Assembly (NCBI RefSeq): GCF_000196855.1
Contig: NC_014319.1
Coordinates: forward strand, 682,001-746,000
Length of the DNA stretch: 64,000 nt
Origin: Leuconostoc gasicomitatum LMG 18811
Lineage (GTDB): Bacteria > Bacillota > Bacilli > Lactobacillales > Lactobacillaceae
Direction of reading: 5' to 3'
Shown here in pieces: positions 45,733 through 54,246 of this stretch. A program made the position numbers and the translations under genes. Positions within the stretch are counted from its first letter, which is position 1, and every line of letters begins with the position of its first letter. The notes below the pieces were generated by a model. The model made no database searches and had not been told where the DNA came from. It worked only from the letters and a program-made list of their open reading frames with translations.

Positions 45733-46572
45733 ATGAAGTTTTTAATCACAGGTGCAAACGGCCAATTAGGTCAAGAATTACAAAAGTTATTGCGTGAACG
45801 TGAACTAGATTTTGTGGCTTTTGACTCGACACAATTAGATATTACAAGCCGTGAAGCAGTACTTGCAACTTTTGAATCAGTCAAGCCAGATGTTATATTA
45901 CATGCTGCTGCATATACTAAAGTTGATTTGGCAGAAGATGACGGCCGTGAAGTGAATTGGCAAGTGAACGTTAATGGCACTAAAAATGTCGCTGATGCGG
46001 TTAAAAAAATTGGAGCTAAGGTAGTAGCTGTATCCACAGATTATGTCTTTGATGGCACCCAAAATAATGATTATGTTGAAACAGATCCGGTGAACCCGCA
46101 AAACGCATATGGCCGTGCTAAGTTAGCCGGTGAATTAGCAGTCACGGAAAGTGGCGCTGATGCTTATATTGTACGTACCAGTTGGGTATTTGGTGAGTTT
46201 GGGAATAACTTTGTCTATACAATGCAGCGATTAGCCACAACACATCCTAGGTTAACAGTTGTTAATGATCAATTAGGCCGACCAACTTGGACGCGAACAT
46301 TAGCTGAATTCATGTTACATTTAGTTGATGTTAAGGCAACTTATGGTGTTTATCATCTGTCTAATACGGGGACAACAACATGGTTTGACTTTGCCCGTGA
46401 GATTTTGAAAAACACTGATGTTGAAATTGCACCAGTCACAAGTGCCGAGTTCCCGCAAAAGGCTTATCGGCCAAGACATTCTGTCATGAGCTTAGATAAA
46501 GCTGAATCCACTGGATTTGAAATTTTGAATTGGCGTGAAGCTTTGAATGCGTTTTTGATGGGACTGGACTAA
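45733..46572 (+). CDS. rmlD: dTDP-4-dehydrorhamnose reductase
   Basis: Last enzyme of dTDP-L-rhamnose synthesis. It is an SDR of 279 residues with the NAD(P) loop ITGANGQLGQEL, VILHAAAYTKVDLAEDD, STDYVFDGT, catalytic YGRAKLAGE and RTSWVFGEFG. ATG 45733 has a GAGGGAGAG RBS; an in-frame ATG at 45700 lies inside the terminator. It appears intact although rmlA and rmlB just upstream are decayed, so it works only if other copies exist elsewhere. Confidence 0.92.
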   Translation: MKFLITGANGQLGQELQKLLRERELDFVAFDSTQLDITSREAVLATFESVKPDVILHAAAYTKVDLAEDDGREVNWQVNVNGTKNVADAVKKIGAKVVAVSTDYVFDGTQNNDYVETDPVNPQNAYGRAKLAGELAVTESGADAYIVRTSWVFGEFGNNFVYTMQRLATTHPRLTVVNDQLGRPTWTRTLAEFMLHLVDVKATYGVYHLSNTGTTTWFDFAREILKNTDVEIAPVTSAEFPQKAYRPRHSVMSLDKAESTGFEILNWREALNAFLMGLD

Positions 46573-46648
46573 AAAAGCCCTATCTGAATAGCATTAGTCG
46601 CGTGTCATGTGACTGCCCCCATCAGTAATAACAGTGTGTGGACACATC

Positions 46649-46678
46649 AAAAAAAGGCCTGACTAGGGCCTTTTTTTT
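46649..46678. terminator. Terminator between rmlD and the convergent exporter gene
   Basis: AAAAAAAGGCC, loop TGACTAG, GGCC and eight Ts. A and T runs on the two sides allow use in both directions. Confidence 0.85.
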
Positions 46679-46725
46679 GGGAAATTGTTTGAATGGCATA
46701 ATAACAATTATATTAAACACTAATA

Positions 46726-48069
46726 TTAATCAAAGTGGCGCCAATTTTTGTCTAGCAGTGTACGTGCTACGAATAGACCAAGGGGTAAAAACATCATAAT
46801 TAAAGCAGCTTTGGTCATCCAAAGCGCGCCAACTGCTATCTGATTTGTGCCAATATTGTAAATTGCGCGATAAATATATAAGCCAGGAACCATAATAACG
46901 ATTGCTGGGACCGTTAATGAAATTCTGGGATAGCCGTTGTAACGTGTGACAATTGAAGCAATTAATCCAGCAACAAGTGCACCAACAAATGCCGCTGCTG
47001 CTGGTGGAATGGTTGTCAAATCGACCAATTCTAAGCGTAAAGTATTGGCAAGTGCACCAATAAAGCCAGCCACAATAGCCATCCTTTGTGAACTATTAAA
47101 CATAATGGAGAAACCATAGACACCGCAAAAACTGGCCGGTAATCTGAGTAAGCCAATAACGATGGGGGATAGTCCGAGTGGTAAAAAGTTTTCAGGTCGA
47201 AAATCAAAAAATAACGCGACTAACCAACCAACTAGGGTTGCAACCAGAGTAATCATGATAGCATAGGTTAATCTTTCTAAGCCGGAGCGCATATCTAATT
47301 TTGACATATCTAACATACTGGTAATAAAAGGGAAACCGGGGACAACAAACAACATTGCGCCAATATAACCTGCTTCATGTTGGACTAAGACATGAAGATA
47401 GGTTTCAAATATTTTGAAGGCAAACATATAGACTAAGCAGGCAATGGCAACACTGATAGCGACACCAACGAGCGTAGTAATCGTGTGTTTTCCTAGGGTT
47501 GCGCGGACAAAATTACCAATACCGGCACCGATAAAAGAACAGATCATTTCTGGTATGCCACCACCAAGTAGAAAAATAAAGGCACTACATGCAAGAGCAG
47601 CTGCTAAGCCAGCGACTATAGGCGAATATTGTTTGGGCTTGTTTTGAATGTCGTTGATTTTGTTGTGAACCTGTCGTACGGTTAACGTCGAAAAAGTATC
47701 GCCTATATGTTTGACAAAGTTTTCTAGTGTGTTTAATTTGTCAGTATTTACACCAGTATTAGGTAATGATAGTTGTTGTGTATAGCTATGACCATCACTA
47801 AAACAAGTATATGTTAAATTAATTAAACCAATATCAGCAGAACAACTGAGATCTAATTTTCTAGCTATTTTATTCATTGCGTCTCGAACGCGCCATGCAC
47901 CAGTACCACATGACAACATTTGGATGCCAATACGACCAACAATTGAAGCACGTTCTGGCAAACTGGCGTCTTTAGCTGGTTGCTTATCGTTTTGAATCAG
48001 ACTTTGCCAAGGAATTGCCATGTGATGAGATTGTGAAAGAGATGTTTGCTGTTTAATAAATTTATCCAT
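46726..48069 (-). CDS. Threonine/serine exporter family protein (ThrE-like)
   Basis: 447 residues with two parts. The N-terminal domain has the SCGTGAWRVRDAMNKIA motif (DUF1212), and about ten membrane helices follow (DUF1212 plus DUF3815, as in ThrE fused forms). It is expected to export threonine or serine; substrate is not proved by sequence. The start is the ATG at 48069-48067 with RBS GGAAG; the open frame extends 21 codons further without one. It is monocistronic on the minus strand. Confidence 0.75.
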   Translation of the reverse strand: MDKFIKQQTSLSQSHHMAIPWQSLIQNDKQPAKDASLPERASIVGRIGIQMLSCGTGAWRVRDAMNKIARKLDLSCSADIGLINLTYTCFSDGHSYTQQLSLPNTGVNTDKLNTLENFVKHIGDTFSTLTVRQVHNKINDIQNKPKQYSPIVAGLAAALACSAFIFLLGGGIPEMICSFIGAGIGNFVRATLGKHTITTLVGVAISVAIACLVYMFAFKIFETYLHVLVQHEAGYIGAMLFVVPGFPFITSMLDMSKLDMRSGLERLTYAIMITLVATLVGWLVALFFDFRPENFLPLGLSPIVIGLLRLPASFCGVYGFSIMFNSSQRMAIVAGFIGALANTLRLELVDLTTIPPAAAAFVGALVAGLIASIVTRYNGYPRISLTVPAIVIMVPGLYIYRAIYNIGTNQIAVGALWMTKAALIMMFLPLGLFVARTLLDKNWRHFD

Positions 48070-48228
48070 TATTGCTTCCAATTTAAATGATATTAAATAC
48101 CAAGATAGTATGAGTGGCGCGTCAGTGTGCATGATAGAATCATTATAACCTTGATTTTATTTTAAACCTTGAACGCATTTAATGCTACTTTTTGGCAGAG
48201 ATAAAACGAAAGCAACTGTATTAAATTG

Positions 48229-48260
48229 TGAAAACGTTTACATTGCTTTTATGATATAAT
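48229..48260 (+). promoter_or_regulatory. cre site and promoter of the baeRF-like gene
   Basis: TGAAAACGTTTACA (48229-48242) is a perfect cre match. An extended -10, TGATATAAT, follows at 48252-48260. The cre overlaps the -35 region, implying CcpA repression. Confidence 0.7.
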
Positions 48261-48306
48261 TATAGATGAAATATAAATCGAAGCAGGCAGAACAATGGAG
48301 GAACTT

Positions 48307-49095
48307 ATGAAAAGTGTCTATTTAGAAGAATTCATGAAGAACGTGACTCAGCAAAGCAAGCACATTGACCGGACTGTTAGTATCTATTTTAGATCTAACG
48401 ATAATTTTTCGGAGAACAAGTCGCGTTTAAATCAAATTCAGAAAAAAATCAGTGTCGATATTAATATAAAGTCATTTGAAGATGCCATGGCAAAGGACCG
48501 CTTAACTGAAATGCGACAGGTAACATCAGCTATCTTTGTGATGGGAGACGAGGTACACGTCTACACGAGTCCACACTTGGAGATTGAAGACGATGAGATC
48601 GTCATTGACAAAACGCCTCGCTTAGAAAGACTAGAAGCCTTGAGTCTTAAGTTTCCAACCAATTTAATTCTTGATGTTGATTATGAGACAATTACTGTTT
48701 ATCTAGTAGATGACCGTGGTATTCAAGACATAACCAAAGATTTTGGTGAGTTAACATTACAGAAGTATCTGGGCACTGAATTTCGTATAGGTGAGAGCAA
48801 TCATGTATCTGTCGGCAACAAATCTGTGTCAGTACATGGACACAATCCAGCAAAAGAAATAAAGAAGAACGATCAGATAAGATTTTACCAAGCTGCCTCG
48901 CCAGATATTGTCAGCTATATTGATACTAACTTTAAAGGCATGCCGATTATATTGGGCGGTGCATCTCAGAACATGAGTACCTTTACAGAGGCTATTGGGA
49001 AGAATCTAAAAGTTAAACTCATTGATAAAAAAATTGATGGTCACTTTAATGCAACAAATGATATTTATGAAGCCTACCAGAAACTGTTTAAATAA
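48307..49095 (+). CDS. Bacterial archaeo-eukaryotic release-factor-like (baeRF) protein, tentative
   Basis: A 262-residue soluble protein. Its layout resembles baeRF-like proteins with eRF1-type domains: VSIYFRSND, a central segment LILDVDYETITVYLVDDRG, and the C-terminal FYQAASPDIVSYIDTNF then GMPIILGGASQNMSTFTEAI. The function of these proteins is unknown; ribosome rescue or translation-linked roles have been suggested. ATG 48307 follows the RBS GGAGG by five bases; an earlier ATG overlaps the RBS. A cre box precedes it and a terminator follows. Confidence 0.5.
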   Translation: MKSVYLEEFMKNVTQQSKHIDRTVSIYFRSNDNFSENKSRLNQIQKKISVDINIKSFEDAMAKDRLTEMRQVTSAIFVMGDEVHVYTSPHLEIEDDEIVIDKTPRLERLEALSLKFPTNLILDVDYETITVYLVDDRGIQDITKDFGELTLQKYLGTEFRIGESNHVSVGNKSVSVHGHNPAKEIKKNDQIRFYQAASPDIVSYIDTNFKGMPIILGGASQNMSTFTEAIGKNLKVKLIDKKIDGHFNATNDIYEAYQKLFK

Positions 49096-49148
49096 TTAGA
49101 CGGTAGTCACCATTTAAAGATACGAATAAATGATAAGAAATTTGAAGT

Positions 49149-49191
49149 GAACCGCTTAATTTGGGGAAATCTGAATTAAGGGGTTCTTTTT
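49149..49191 (+). terminator. Terminator of the baeRF-like gene
   Basis: GAACCGCTTAATT pairs with AATTAAGGGGTTC (one mismatch) around 12 bases, followed by TTTTT. Confidence 0.75.
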
Positions 49192-49298
49192 ATGGAAAAG
49201 TTGTCAAAAAGGTGCGATACAAAATGAATCACGCTATTTTGAAACAATGTTTCGCTTATTTTGGCCTAATCATTTAGAAAAAATGGATTCAACAATAT

Positions 49299-49343
49299 AA
49301 AAACAGTTACTTTTTGAATGCCATTCAAAAAGTAACTGTTTTT
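49299..49343. terminator. Bidirectional terminator after oleate hydratase
   Basis: A 21-bp perfect stem: AAAAACAGTTACTTTTTGAA plus T, and its complement, around GCC. A and T runs on both sides. The stretch 49192-49298 before it holds no recognisable gene. Confidence 0.85.
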
Positions 49344-49369
49344 TTATTTTATTCAGATGATTTTTTCAG

Positions 49370-51064
49370 TCAAGAAAACATCTTTCTTGTTGCTCTAAGT
49401 AATGTCTTAATGTCATGATCATATTTAGGGGTTTTAACCAGTTTGCTCATAGGTACGCCGGCGAAATGATAGGCTGCAATTTCACCAGAACGAACTGCAC
49501 TTTGCTCCGTAAATACCATTTGATAGGGTTGTTCAACAAATTCTCCAGTGAAAGCTAAATTAGTTGAATGATCTGGAATGACTTCCGGACGATCTATTTT
49601 AGCACGATTATTAAATAGTGCCGAAGCATAAGGCATGTAGACAGGAATATTATTGACAACGCTGTCTAAAATTTCTGATTCGCGATCTTTAATGTTGATT
49701 GGACCGGGGTCAACTTGAGATAAGTGTGAAATTAATTCTAGCACCATTTCTTTTCCGGTTAATTCTAAGTAAGGTTTTTCAAAAAGCAAGCTGTCTCTTC
49801 TAGGATACAAGAAGTATCCCCAAATAACCGTTTCGTTGGGCTGTTGACTTGTAAAATGAGGTTGATGATGAGCAACAATTGACATATCAACGTCAATTTG
49901 TCCTAATGGTGTTATCGGCGTTGTAGATAAGAATGAATTGAGTGCATTGCCAGGTAACTGTGTTGTGATACGTGTAATTTCGTTTAATAATAAATGATTT
50001 TTAGTTGTCAGTGTAAAACTGACCCATTCACTTGCATTGCGATCTGAGAAAAATTTGTCAGGATTTCCAAGATTATAGAAGTGTTTGGTTGCTTGTTTCC
50101 ACAAACTAGATGCCGCACCATAATCCATATTTTCTGGCGCAGGTGTGTTGTAATCACCAAGCGTTGCAGAATCTGTAATAGATCCGTTTGTAAATAAAAC
50201 GCCAGTGTCATTATCAATTGGCACATGTGCCGTTTCGTTTGTGGTTGTATTGATCATTTTTAAACCAGTTACAGTAATTTCGTCTGTCATCGATGTTTCT
50301 TTAAACTCGAAGGCTATCACGCGACGATCTAAAATAATTTGGCAACCTTGTGCTTTTAAATAATTAATTAAGGGCAACATGATGCTCTCATATTGATTAT
50401 AGCGTGTGCGATTAACACCAACTAGATGTTCGATTTGTGAAAATTCATAGATCATTTGATGCATATAACGACGTAGTTCTTGTGCTGAACTTTGTGTGCG
50501 AAAAGCAAAAGTTGTTTCCCACATAAACCAAAAATTTGTTTCGAAAAAATGTGGATCGTTTTCAAAATATTGTGCAATAGTAATATTATCTAGTTTTGTC
50601 TCATCTTCATCAGGCATTAAAATTAATTGTGTTAACAACTGGCGATCCAAACGATTGAAACCTAATTTACTGGCGTTGAGAATACCATGGCCAGGCTGCA
50701 AAAGGCGCGCCTTATCAAAGGTTGGGTGTTTGGCATCAAAATCACGTGTATCCTCTGCGGCCGTCATACCAGACTCAGTCGCTGAGGGGATACGATTGAG
50801 TAAATCCATCAAGTCGACATAGGTCCGGTAGTTTAGCATACGACCACCTCGGGCAACATAACCTTTGTTGTTTTCCAAGGGGTGATTTTGATTCCAGTAA
50901 TCATCAGTGGCAGCTTCAGTTGTGTCACCATCATTAGAACCATGCTGGTCAAGCGAATAAAAAGTAATATCTTCACCTGACCAATGACCTTCTTGAATCA
51001 AATACACGGCAGCTGCCATATTAGCTATGCCAGCACCGATCATTACAGCTTTCTTTTTGCGCAT
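49370..51064 (-). CDS. ohyA: Oleate hydratase (MCRA family)
   Basis: A 564-residue FAD-dependent enzyme that hydrates unsaturated fatty acids to hydroxy fatty acids, thought to detoxify them. The FAD-binding N terminus AVMIGAGIANMAAAVYLIQE, RGGRMLNYRTYVDLMDLL, MWETTFAFRTQSSAQELRRY, HQMIYEF and the C-terminal TGEFVEQPYQMVFTEQSAVR are family hallmarks. The start is the ATG at 51064-51062 with RBS AGGAG; longer in-frame starts lack one. A small membrane peptide gene lies just upstream in the same direction. Confidence 0.93.
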   Translation of the reverse strand: MRKKKAVMIGAGIANMAAAVYLIQEGHWSGEDITFYSLDQHGSNDGDTTEAATDDYWNQNHPLENNKGYVARGGRMLNYRTYVDLMDLLNRIPSATESGMTAAEDTRDFDAKHPTFDKARLLQPGHGILNASKLGFNRLDRQLLTQLILMPDEDETKLDNITIAQYFENDPHFFETNFWFMWETTFAFRTQSSAQELRRYMHQMIYEFSQIEHLVGVNRTRYNQYESIMLPLINYLKAQGCQIILDRRVIAFEFKETSMTDEITVTGLKMINTTTNETAHVPIDNDTGVLFTNGSITDSATLGDYNTPAPENMDYGAASSLWKQATKHFYNLGNPDKFFSDRNASEWVSFTLTTKNHLLLNEITRITTQLPGNALNSFLSTTPITPLGQIDVDMSIVAHHQPHFTSQQPNETVIWGYFLYPRRDSLLFEKPYLELTGKEMVLELISHLSQVDPGPINIKDRESEILDSVVNNIPVYMPYASALFNNRAKIDRPEVIPDHSTNLAFTGEFVEQPYQMVFTEQSAVRSGEIAAYHFAGVPMSKLVKTPKYDHDIKTLLRATRKMFS

Positions 51065-51120
51065 TAGAAATCTCCTATTCATAAAATAGTTCTGAATTAA
51101 CAAGCCCAAAATGGCTCATA

Positions 51121-51249
51121 TTAACTTTCAAATTTTTTATAATCCTCTGAATCGTCACACTTAAAAAGTGACAATTTCTTTGCCAAATAGCCACCAATGA
51201 TGACTAGTGAACCAGTAACAAATAATAGTGTCCTTAAAGATTTATTCAT
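51121..51249 (-). CDS. 42-residue single-pass membrane peptide upstream of oleate hydratase
   Basis: ATG at 51249-51247, stop at 51123-51121. The peptide starts MNKSLRTLLFVTGSLVIIGG and has one membrane helix (about residues 6-23), then a basic stretch (YLAKKLSLFK) and an acidic tail with one Cys (CDDSEDYKKFES). RBS AAAGGCGG lies ten bases upstream. It is 56 bases before ohyA in the same direction, so the two are probably cotranscribed. I do not recognise the family. Confidence 0.6.
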   Translation of the reverse strand: MNKSLRTLLFVTGSLVIIGGYLAKKLSLFKCDDSEDYKKFES

Positions 51250-51319
51250 GAACTCAAACCGCCTTTCAAAAGCAAGTATTGGATGATTGATCACAGCTGA
51301 TCAAACTCTCTTAACATCT

Positions 51320-51334
51320 ATTATAACGCTTTCA
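51320..51334 (-). promoter_or_regulatory. -10 and cre-like site of the ohyA operon
   Basis: On the minus strand TGAAAGCGTTATAATAG contains a cre-like core (TGAAAGCGTTATAA, 51334-51321, one clear mismatch) overlapping a perfect TATAAT (51325-51320). CcpA could block this promoter. No good -35 was seen. In the rest of the 306-base gap up to panE I see no further gene. Confidence 0.5.
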
Positions 51335-51515
51335 TGTCACAATAACTGATTTGTGCTTTCAATAAATAATATAGACACAAAGGCGGTATTACCTTGAAAA
51401 AAGGATGGTTAATCTAAACATGCCAGTCGAAAATATGATAAGCTAGATATGTAATATTGCTGATATTAGCACTGTTTCAATGAATTAATTGGGACGAAGT
51501 TGACCTAAACGAAAT

Positions 51516-51555
51516 GGAGGAAGCGTATGCAATCGCGTACGCAGTATAATTAAGC
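51516..51555 (+). promoter_or_regulatory. Displaced RBS, hairpin and eight-codon frame before panE
   Basis: GGAGG (51516-51520) is followed after two bases by GCGTATGC (51523-51530), loop AATC, GCGTACGC (51535-51542), an 8-bp stem with one G-U, then 13 bases to ATG 51556. An eight-codon frame (ATG 51527, TAA 51551-51553) with ideal RBS spacing ends two bases before the panE ATG. Confidence 0.55.
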
Positions 51556-52509
51556 ATGAAAATAGCAATTGCAGGATTTGGTGCGCTTGGCTCACGATTA
51601 GGTGTGAAGCTACAAAAGGCTGGGCACGAAGTGACTGGTATTGATGGTTGGCCAGCACATATTGCTGCAATCAATACGAATGGTTTAACAGTTGTGCACG
51701 ATGATTTACCACCCAAAAAATACTTTGTACCAGTTGTAACGCCAAAAGAGGTTACTGGTGAATTTGAGTTAATTATTTTATTGACAAAGACCCCGCAATT
51801 AGACCGCATGTTGACAGATATTGCCCCAATTATTACTAAGAAAACACAATTGTTAGTTTTATCTAATGGTTTGGGTAATATTGAGGTCATTGAAAAGCAC
51901 GTCGCTCGAGATCAAATTTTAGCTGGTGTAACACTTTGGACGTCTTCACTTGTTAAGCCTGGTGAAATACATACAACTGGGACGGGTTCAATTAAATTAC
52001 AAGCGATTGGACATGCTGATGCTGTTTCTGTAGCTGCGGCTTTAAACCAAGCTGGTTTAAATGTTGAAATTACGCAAGACGTTTTAACCGCTATTTGGCA
52101 TAAAGCAGGCATTAATTCAGTTTTAAATCCATTATCCGTATTATTAAATGCCAATATTGCAGAATTTGGGACAGCAGGCAATGGGATGGATTTGGCATTG
52201 CAGATACTTGATGAAATTCAAAAAGTTGGTGCAACGCAAGGCGTTAAGGTTAATATCACTGATATCATGAATGATTTAACTGACCTCTTAAAACCCGAAA
52301 ATGCGGGAAATCATTATCCATCAATGTATCAAGATATTCAAAATGGCAAGCGCACCGAAATTGATTTTCTGAATGGCTTTTTTGCTAAAATTGGTCGACA
52401 AGAACACATTGATACACCATTTAATGCGTTAGTAACAGCGCTTGTTCATGCTAAGGAAGACATTGAACGTGTTAAATTAGCTAAAAAACAAGAAACCTTT
52501 GAAATTTAA
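51556..52509 (+). CDS. panE: 2-dehydropantoate 2-reductase (ketopantoate reductase)
   Basis: Reduces ketopantoate to pantoate with NADPH. It has 317 residues with the Rossmann loop MKIAIAGFGALGSRLG, an LLTKTPQLDRM region, the VLSNGLGNIE motif, and the catalytic Lys in TAIWHKAGINSVLNPLSVLL. The C-terminal helical domain has YPSMYQDIQNGKRTEIDFLNG. Related reductases of 2-oxo acids share this fold, so the pantothenate role is the likely but not only one. A stop codon in frame just upstream fixes the start at ATG 51556, which has no RBS of its own. Confidence 0.87.
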   Translation: MKIAIAGFGALGSRLGVKLQKAGHEVTGIDGWPAHIAAINTNGLTVVHDDLPPKKYFVPVVTPKEVTGEFELIILLTKTPQLDRMLTDIAPIITKKTQLLVLSNGLGNIEVIEKHVARDQILAGVTLWTSSLVKPGEIHTTGTGSIKLQAIGHADAVSVAAALNQAGLNVEITQDVLTAIWHKAGINSVLNPLSVLLNANIAEFGTAGNGMDLALQILDEIQKVGATQGVKVNITDIMNDLTDLLKPENAGNHYPSMYQDIQNGKRTEIDFLNGFFAKIGRQEHIDTPFNALVTALVHAKEDIERVKLAKKQETFEI

Positions 52510-52579
52510 TTTAAATTATAGTATGATGTGAAAAACTAATTGTTTGTAATTTTTAGAATATGGTTATATGGAGGATAAT

Positions 52580-53107
52580 ATGACACAAAAATTTGAGTCC
52601 GCGATTTTTGCCGGCGGTTGTTTCTGGTGCATGGTACAACCATTTGATTCATTACCAGGGATTGAGAAAGTGCGATCAGGTTATACAGGTGGGCATACTA
52701 TTAATCCAACATATGAAGAAGTTAGTTCACATACCACGGGTCACACCGAAGCTGTTAAAATAGTGTATGATCCTAAAAAATTAACGTATGCTGAATTAGT
52801 ATCGATTTATTGGGAACAAACTGACCCAACTGATGCTATGGGTCAATTTCAAGATCGTGGTGACAGTTACCGACCAGTTATTTTTGTGGCAGATGATACA
52901 CAACGTCAAATTGCTGAAAAGTCACGAGCAGCACTAGCCGCTTCTGGTCGATTTGATAAACCTATTTTAACGACAATTGAGGATGCTAAACCCTTTTATG
53001 AAGCCGAAGAATATCACCAGGATTTTTATAAAAAAGATCCAACACGTGAAGCATTAGAAATGTCGCAACGTTTGGCGTTTCAACAAAAGAACTGGCATAA
53101 AAATTAA
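52580..53107 (+). CDS. msrA: Peptide methionine-(S)-S-oxide reductase
   Basis: A 175-residue repair enzyme. The active site AGGCFWCMV lies near the N terminus; [26 protein letters not shown] and the [10 protein letters not shown] motif confirm MsrA. No MsrB domain is fused. ATG 52580 follows the RBS GGAGG; an ATG 12 bases upstream overlaps the RBS. Confidence 0.95.
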   Translation: MTQKFESAIFAGGCFWCMVQPFDSLPGIEKVRSGYTGGHTINPTYEEVSSHTTGHTEAVKIVYDPKKLTYAELVSIYWEQTDPTDAMGQFQDRGDSYRPVIFVADDTQRQIAEKSRAALAASGRFDKPILTTIEDAKPFYEAEEYHQDFYKKDPTREALEMSQRLAFQQKNWHKN

Positions 53108-53126
53108 GCAGCGAAAGCTGTTTTTT
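53106..53126 (+). terminator. Terminator of msrA
   Basis: AAGCAGC, GAAA tetraloop, GCTG and a T6 run. Confidence 0.75.
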
Positions 53127-53213
53127 ATGTTGTATTTGGATTGTGACTTCATTAGAGGCTGTTATATGGTAAAATGGATAAGTTATAGATGATCCACATA
53201 CATCTAATTGATT

Positions 53214-53290
53214 AGGAGAATACATTGCATCCGAAGTGCTATTTTTTGTCGGATGCAACGATCAAAATACCATGCAACTTGAATTCCTAG
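53214..53290 (+). promoter_or_regulatory. Displaced RBS, 10-bp hairpin and overlapping frame before rnz
   Basis: AGGAG (53214-53218), six bases, TTGCATCCGA (53225-53234), 14-base loop, TCGGATGCAA (53249-53258), 13 bases, ATG 53272. The stem is perfect. TTG 53225, six bases after the RBS, opens a 21-codon frame that ends at 53290, overlapping the rnz start in another frame. An in-frame GTG (53236) lies in the loop. Confidence 0.55.
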
Positions 53291-54216
53291 GAACTGGCTC
53301 AGGCCAACCATCAAAATTTAGAAATGTTACTAGTATTGCATTGCGCTTACTTGATGAACGCAATGCGGTATGGCTTTTTGATGTTGGTGAAGCCACACAA
53401 CATCAAATCTTAAAAACAACCATACGGCCACGTAAAGTTGAAAAAATATTTATATCACATTTACATGGTGACCATATTTTTGGGCTACCTGGTTTTTTGA
53501 GTTCCCGTTCTTTTCAAGGCGCTAATAAAAATGAACCACTAACAATTTATGGCCCAAAAGGGGTTAAAGAATTTGTGCAAACAGCCCTACGTGTTTCAGA
53601 AACACGTTTGTCATATCCTGTGGTCTATACTGAAATCGTTGAAGGTGTTATTTTTGAAGATAAAACATTTCGTGTAATCGCCGCAAAGATGCGACATCGT
53701 ATTGAAACTTGGGGATATCGTGTTGAAGAAAAAGATCATCCAGGTGAATTACTTGTTGATAAGTTACGGCACGAAGGTGTCCCTTCAGGACCAATCTTTG
53801 GACAACTAAAGGCTGGGAAAAAAGTAATCTTACCAGACGGTCGTCGGTTGGATGGTCATGATTACATTGGTGAGGCCCAAAAAGGGCGCGTTGTGACGTT
53901 TATTTTAGATACTCGGCCCAATGATAATATTGGTATATTAGCTCACAATGCAGACGTACTTGTACATGAGAGTACCTATGGTGCTGGAGATGAGGAAGCA
54001 AAGTTAGCCAAATCTCATGCGCATTCAACGAGTGTTAATGCAGCTATGGCAGCGCATAATGCACAAGTCGATAAATTGGTGTTGACGCATTTATCAGCAA
54101 GATATATTGGTCCAATGGTCAAAACATTAATTACTGATGTGCGTCGTATTTTTCCAAATACAACCGTTGCTAGAGATTTTGATGTGATCGATATCCCGTT
54201 TAAAAAAGAGGTGTAA
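53272..54216 (+). CDS. rnz: Ribonuclease Z
   Basis: A zinc endonuclease that trims tRNA 3' ends. It is a 314-residue metallo-beta-lactamase fold starting [18 protein letters not shown]. The zinc motif is [13 protein letters not shown], with the flexible arm ([16 protein letters not shown]) and later VHESTYG, HAHST and [11 protein letters not shown] 53272 begins the conserved N terminus but lacks a nearby RBS. It is followed after 30 bases by recJ. Confidence 0.94.
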   Translation: MQLEFLGTGSGQPSKFRNVTSIALRLLDERNAVWLFDVGEATQHQILKTTIRPRKVEKIFISHLHGDHIFGLPGFLSSRSFQGANKNEPLTIYGPKGVKEFVQTALRVSETRLSYPVVYTEIVEGVIFEDKTFRVIAAKMRHRIETWGYRVEEKDHPGELLVDKLRHEGVPSGPIFGQLKAGKKVILPDGRRLDGHDYIGEAQKGRVVTFILDTRPNDNIGILAHNADVLVHESTYGAGDEEAKLAKSHAHSTSVNAAMAAHNAQVDKLVLTHLSARYIGPMVKTLITDVRRIFPNTTVARDFDVIDIPFKKEV

Positions 54217-54246
54217 GGCTGATCTTACACATTAAAGAAGGTTACA

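Noticed and set aside
49140-49298. Insertion sequence end or transposase remnant
   Set aside because: The near-perfect inverted repeat first looked like an IS terminus, but it is a normal hairpin followed by a T run right after the baeRF-like gene, and no transposase similarity could be read downstream.
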